Shown one piece after another: positions 5,666 through 7,132 of a DNA stretch of 7,132 nucleotides. This DNA comes from Phycisphaerales bacterium (lineage in GTDB: Bacteria > Planctomycetota > Phycisphaerae > Phycisphaerales > SM1A02). The stretch lies in NCBI GenBank assembly GCA_007125255.1, contig SLDM01000522.1, forward strand, positions 1 through 7,132, given 5' to 3'. The translations under genes were made by a program, and so were the position numbers. The first letter of the stretch is position 1. Every line of letters begins with the position of its first letter. The notes below the pieces were generated by a model. It made no database searches. It had not been told where the DNA came from and worked only from the letters and a program-made list of their open reading frames with translations.

Positions 5666-6952
5666 TCATCGACCCAGGAGAGACGGACGCGTGGAGAGCC
5701 GCATCGCCCGACGCTGCTGGTCGGTCAGGGTGTCCTCGAAAGCGGCGGTGGTCGTGTTCTCCAGCGAGGTCTGTTCGCCCGAGTTGCGGAGGAGTCGACG
5801 ATAGATCTGCTGGGCACGACCGGAGGGTACCTCCGACGGCGCCATCATGGAGTAGATGATGACATGGTGCTCGCGGCGCGCTTCCAGCATCAGACGAATG
5901 GCATCCTCGTTCAGCGCTCGGCGCATGCTGCGGTACCGCGTGTAGGCGGTATCGATCTGGGCAAGCTGCGTTGCGCTCAGCTCCTGCGTCTGGAGCCACT
6001 CGTACTGGCGATCCGGCCCGCGGGTGGCGAAAAGCCAGGAAAAATGGGCTTCCTCCACGCGTTCGCGCCAGTCGGCGGCGGCGTCTTCGCCCGCATGGCG
6101 CTGCGCCAGCTCGGCGATGGTCTTGCTGGTCGATTCGTTCAAATCGTACAAGCGCTCCCAGACGTTCAGACCATCCCGGACGGCGGCGCGTTCCGCGTCC
6201 TGGTCCCGGTTCACGCGGGCCAGCCGCATATCGATTCGGTTCTGTCGGTACCGCCCGGACGTCTCGAGCAGGTAGTGATCCAGTTCCAGCTCGTATTCCT
6301 GCAGGATCGAATCAAGATCGGACGCGGGAATCGACGCCAGTTCCCCGCCTTCTTCGCGAGCTTCTTCCACGAGCAGCAGCAGATCCACACCGTCACCGGC
6401 GTATTCGTAGTAGTCACGGTGACGATGACGCGGATGCAGGTAAACTTTCCGGCGCAGGGCGCGAATTCGTTCATCGAGCCCCGCGTCCTGATCGTCGACG
6501 AGGACGCTGTGGAGACTCCTGCCGAGCAGGTCGAACTGCTCATCCGGAATGTCGAGATACCTTCCGTAGATCCGGAGCACGTTCCTCTGAATCTGCCGCA
6601 GCTGGCCGGGTTCCAGCAGTCGCTGGCCGGACAGCGCTTCCTTGATGTAGACGCGTCCGGCCTGATCGGCTTCGCGGTCGGCGGCGCGAATCGCTTCTTC
6701 GATCGAATCGCGATAGTCGTCGTAGACCAGCTCGGCAATGATCCGCTGGTCGAAGGTCAGTTCAATCGGCTGCAGGATCTGCGTGTACTGGATCGGGCTG
6801 ACGATCGGCGTCAGAAAGTCCGAGGCGGAGTCCTGCGCCCGTGCGGTCGAATTGGAGAGCGCCACCACGCAGAGGACCGTGATGGTTGCGGTCAGGTACC
6901 CCCGGCAGTCGGAGATCTTTCTCGCTTTCAGTCCGGCCTGACTCATGGGCAT
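5666..6952 (-). CDS. Secreted helical protein of unknown function with LTxxQ-like motifs
   Basis: I do not recognise this 428-residue protein. It begins with a basic region (KARK), a hydrophobic stretch (about residues 18-33) and STARA followed by QDS, a clear Sec signal peptide with likely cleavage after residue 39. The mature part is rich in charged residues and Arg/Glu/Gln, largely helical by composition, with no transmembrane segment. Three LTxxQ-like motifs are visible: LTFDQ (65-69), LSATQ (325-329) and LTDQQ (409-413), each followed by helix-like sequence. Such motifs mark the Spy/CpxP type of periplasmic stress proteins, but this protein is far longer, so the link is only suggestive. 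A His/Arg cluster, HPRHRHRDYYEY, lies at about 173-184. The start at 6952 is favoured by GGGAGG eight bases upstream; an ATG at 7012 lies upstream of the predicted transcription start. zwf follows after 36 bp. A real exported protein is likely; function is open. Confidence 0.85.
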   Translation of the reverse strand: MPMSQAGLKARKISDCRGYLTATITVLCVVALSNSTARAQDSASDFLTPIVSPIQYTQILQPIELTFDQRIIAELVYDDYRDSIEEAIRAADREADQAGRVYIKEALSGQRLLEPGQLRQIQRNVLRIYGRYLDIPDEQFDLLGRSLHSVLVDDQDAGLDERIRALRRKVYLHPRHRHRDYYEYAGDGVDLLLLVEEAREEGGELASIPASDLDSILQEYELELDHYLLETSGRYRQNRIDMRLARVNRDQDAERAAVRDGLNVWERLYDLNESTSKTIAELAQRHAGEDAAADWRERVEEAHFSWLFATRGPDRQYEWLQTQELSATQLAQIDTAYTRYRSMRRALNEDAIRLMLEARREHHVIIYSMMAPSEVPSGRAQQIYRRLLRNSGEQTSLENTTTAAFEDTLTDQQRRAMRLSTRPSLLGR

Positions 6953-6960
6953 GGAAACTT

Positions 6961-6966
6961 CCTCCC
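6961..6966 (-). promoter_or_regulatory. Ribosome binding site that sets the start of the secreted protein
   Basis: GGGAGG on the minus strand ends eight bases before the ATG at 6952, followed two codons later by a second ATG at 6946. This is the only strong site near the possible starts. It partly overlaps a 12-bp perfect palindrome, CCCGGATCCGGG, at 6964-6975. Confidence 0.7.
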
Positions 6967-7014
6967 GGATCCGGGCGATCCGCTGGTGGACATCGTTCAG
7001 CACTCTGAACATTC

Positions 7015-7043
7015 ATCATACCGGCGCCCCGACGTGGAGTCGC
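7015..7043 (-). promoter_or_regulatory. Candidate promoter of the secreted protein gene
   Basis: On the minus strand TATGAT (7015-7020) matches five of six -10 bases. GCGACT (7038-7043), three of six -35 bases, lies exactly 17 bases upstream. Transcription would start near 7008, giving a leader of about 56 bases to the ATG at 6952. This argues against translation from the ATG at 7012. Confidence 0.4.
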
Positions 7044-7056
7044 ACGAATTCCCTGC

Positions 7057-7080
7057 CCGGACATGACCCGGCATGTCCGG
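7057..7080. repeat. 9-bp inverted repeat upstream of the secreted protein gene
   Basis: CCGGACATG (7057-7065) and CATGTCCGG (7072-7080) form a perfect 9-bp stem around ACCCGG. No T tract follows on either side, so a classical terminator is not shown. It lies 14 bases beyond the candidate -35 element, a position suited to an operator. A related string, CCGGAC then ATGACC, recurs at 7093-7107. The rest of 7081-7132 shows no supported gene. Confidence 0.5.
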
Positions 7081-7132
7081 CTCGCCTTCCCTCCGGACGC
7101 CATGACCGGGGGGGAGCGCGGCCCTCCGAAGG

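Noticed and set aside
6953..7012. Upstream ATG at 7012 for the secreted protein
   Set aside because: It lacks a Shine-Dalgarno, would bury the signal peptide behind about 40 residues, and lies upstream of the predicted transcription start.
5333..7066. Long plus-strand frame of 577 codons opposite the secreted protein gene and the 5' end of zwf
   Set aside because: It crosses the start of a certain zwf gene antisense, has no domain or signal, and the minus-strand alternative has a signal peptide, ribosome binding site and promoter.

Overview
The window is GC-rich, densely coding bacterial chromosome with two converging gene blocks. Housekeeping proteins identify the content with confidence. 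The organism is less certain. The extended Rho N terminus with a basic patch, the coaE-rho order, the CysRS sequence style and the degenerate short-period repeats in an intergenic gap fit a planctomycete-type bacterium (Planctomycetota, possibly a Phycisphaerae-like lineage). That placement is an inference from sequence style, not a search result.

Plus-strand block (1-3070): the 3' part of cysS (cysteinyl-tRNA synthetase, from the zinc-site/KMSKS region to the stop), then coaE (dephospho-CoA kinase) 21 bp downstream, then a leader of about 212 bp, then rho (transcription termination factor). cysS and coaE look co-transcribed. The rho leader holds a possible 25-codon upstream reading frame with its own ribosome binding site.

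Convergent gap (3071-3368): no gene. It holds four tandem copies of a 16-bp unit, two copies of an 8-bp unit, a distant 7-bp inverted pair ending in six T, and a perfect 13-bp hairpin that is the best terminator candidate, mainly for the minus-strand gene.

Minus-strand block (7012 down to 3369, in transcription order): a secreted 428-residue helical protein of unknown function with three LTxxQ-like motifs; zwf (glucose-6-phosphate dehydrogenase) 36 bp later, apparently with its own promoter and possibly a leaderless start; then, after about 230 bp, a small exported coiled-coil protein resembling the OmpH/Skp periplasmic chaperone family. Ribosome binding sites place the starts of rho, the Skp-like gene and the 428-residue gene downstream of the longest possible starts.

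The genes serve separate core functions (Cys-tRNA charging, last step of CoA synthesis, transcription termination, NADPH supply) plus two exported proteins. I see no defence system, mobile element, CRISPR array, tRNA or rRNA. The points most worth a second look are the likely leaderless zwf start, the LTxxQ secreted protein and the repeat island between the convergent blocks.
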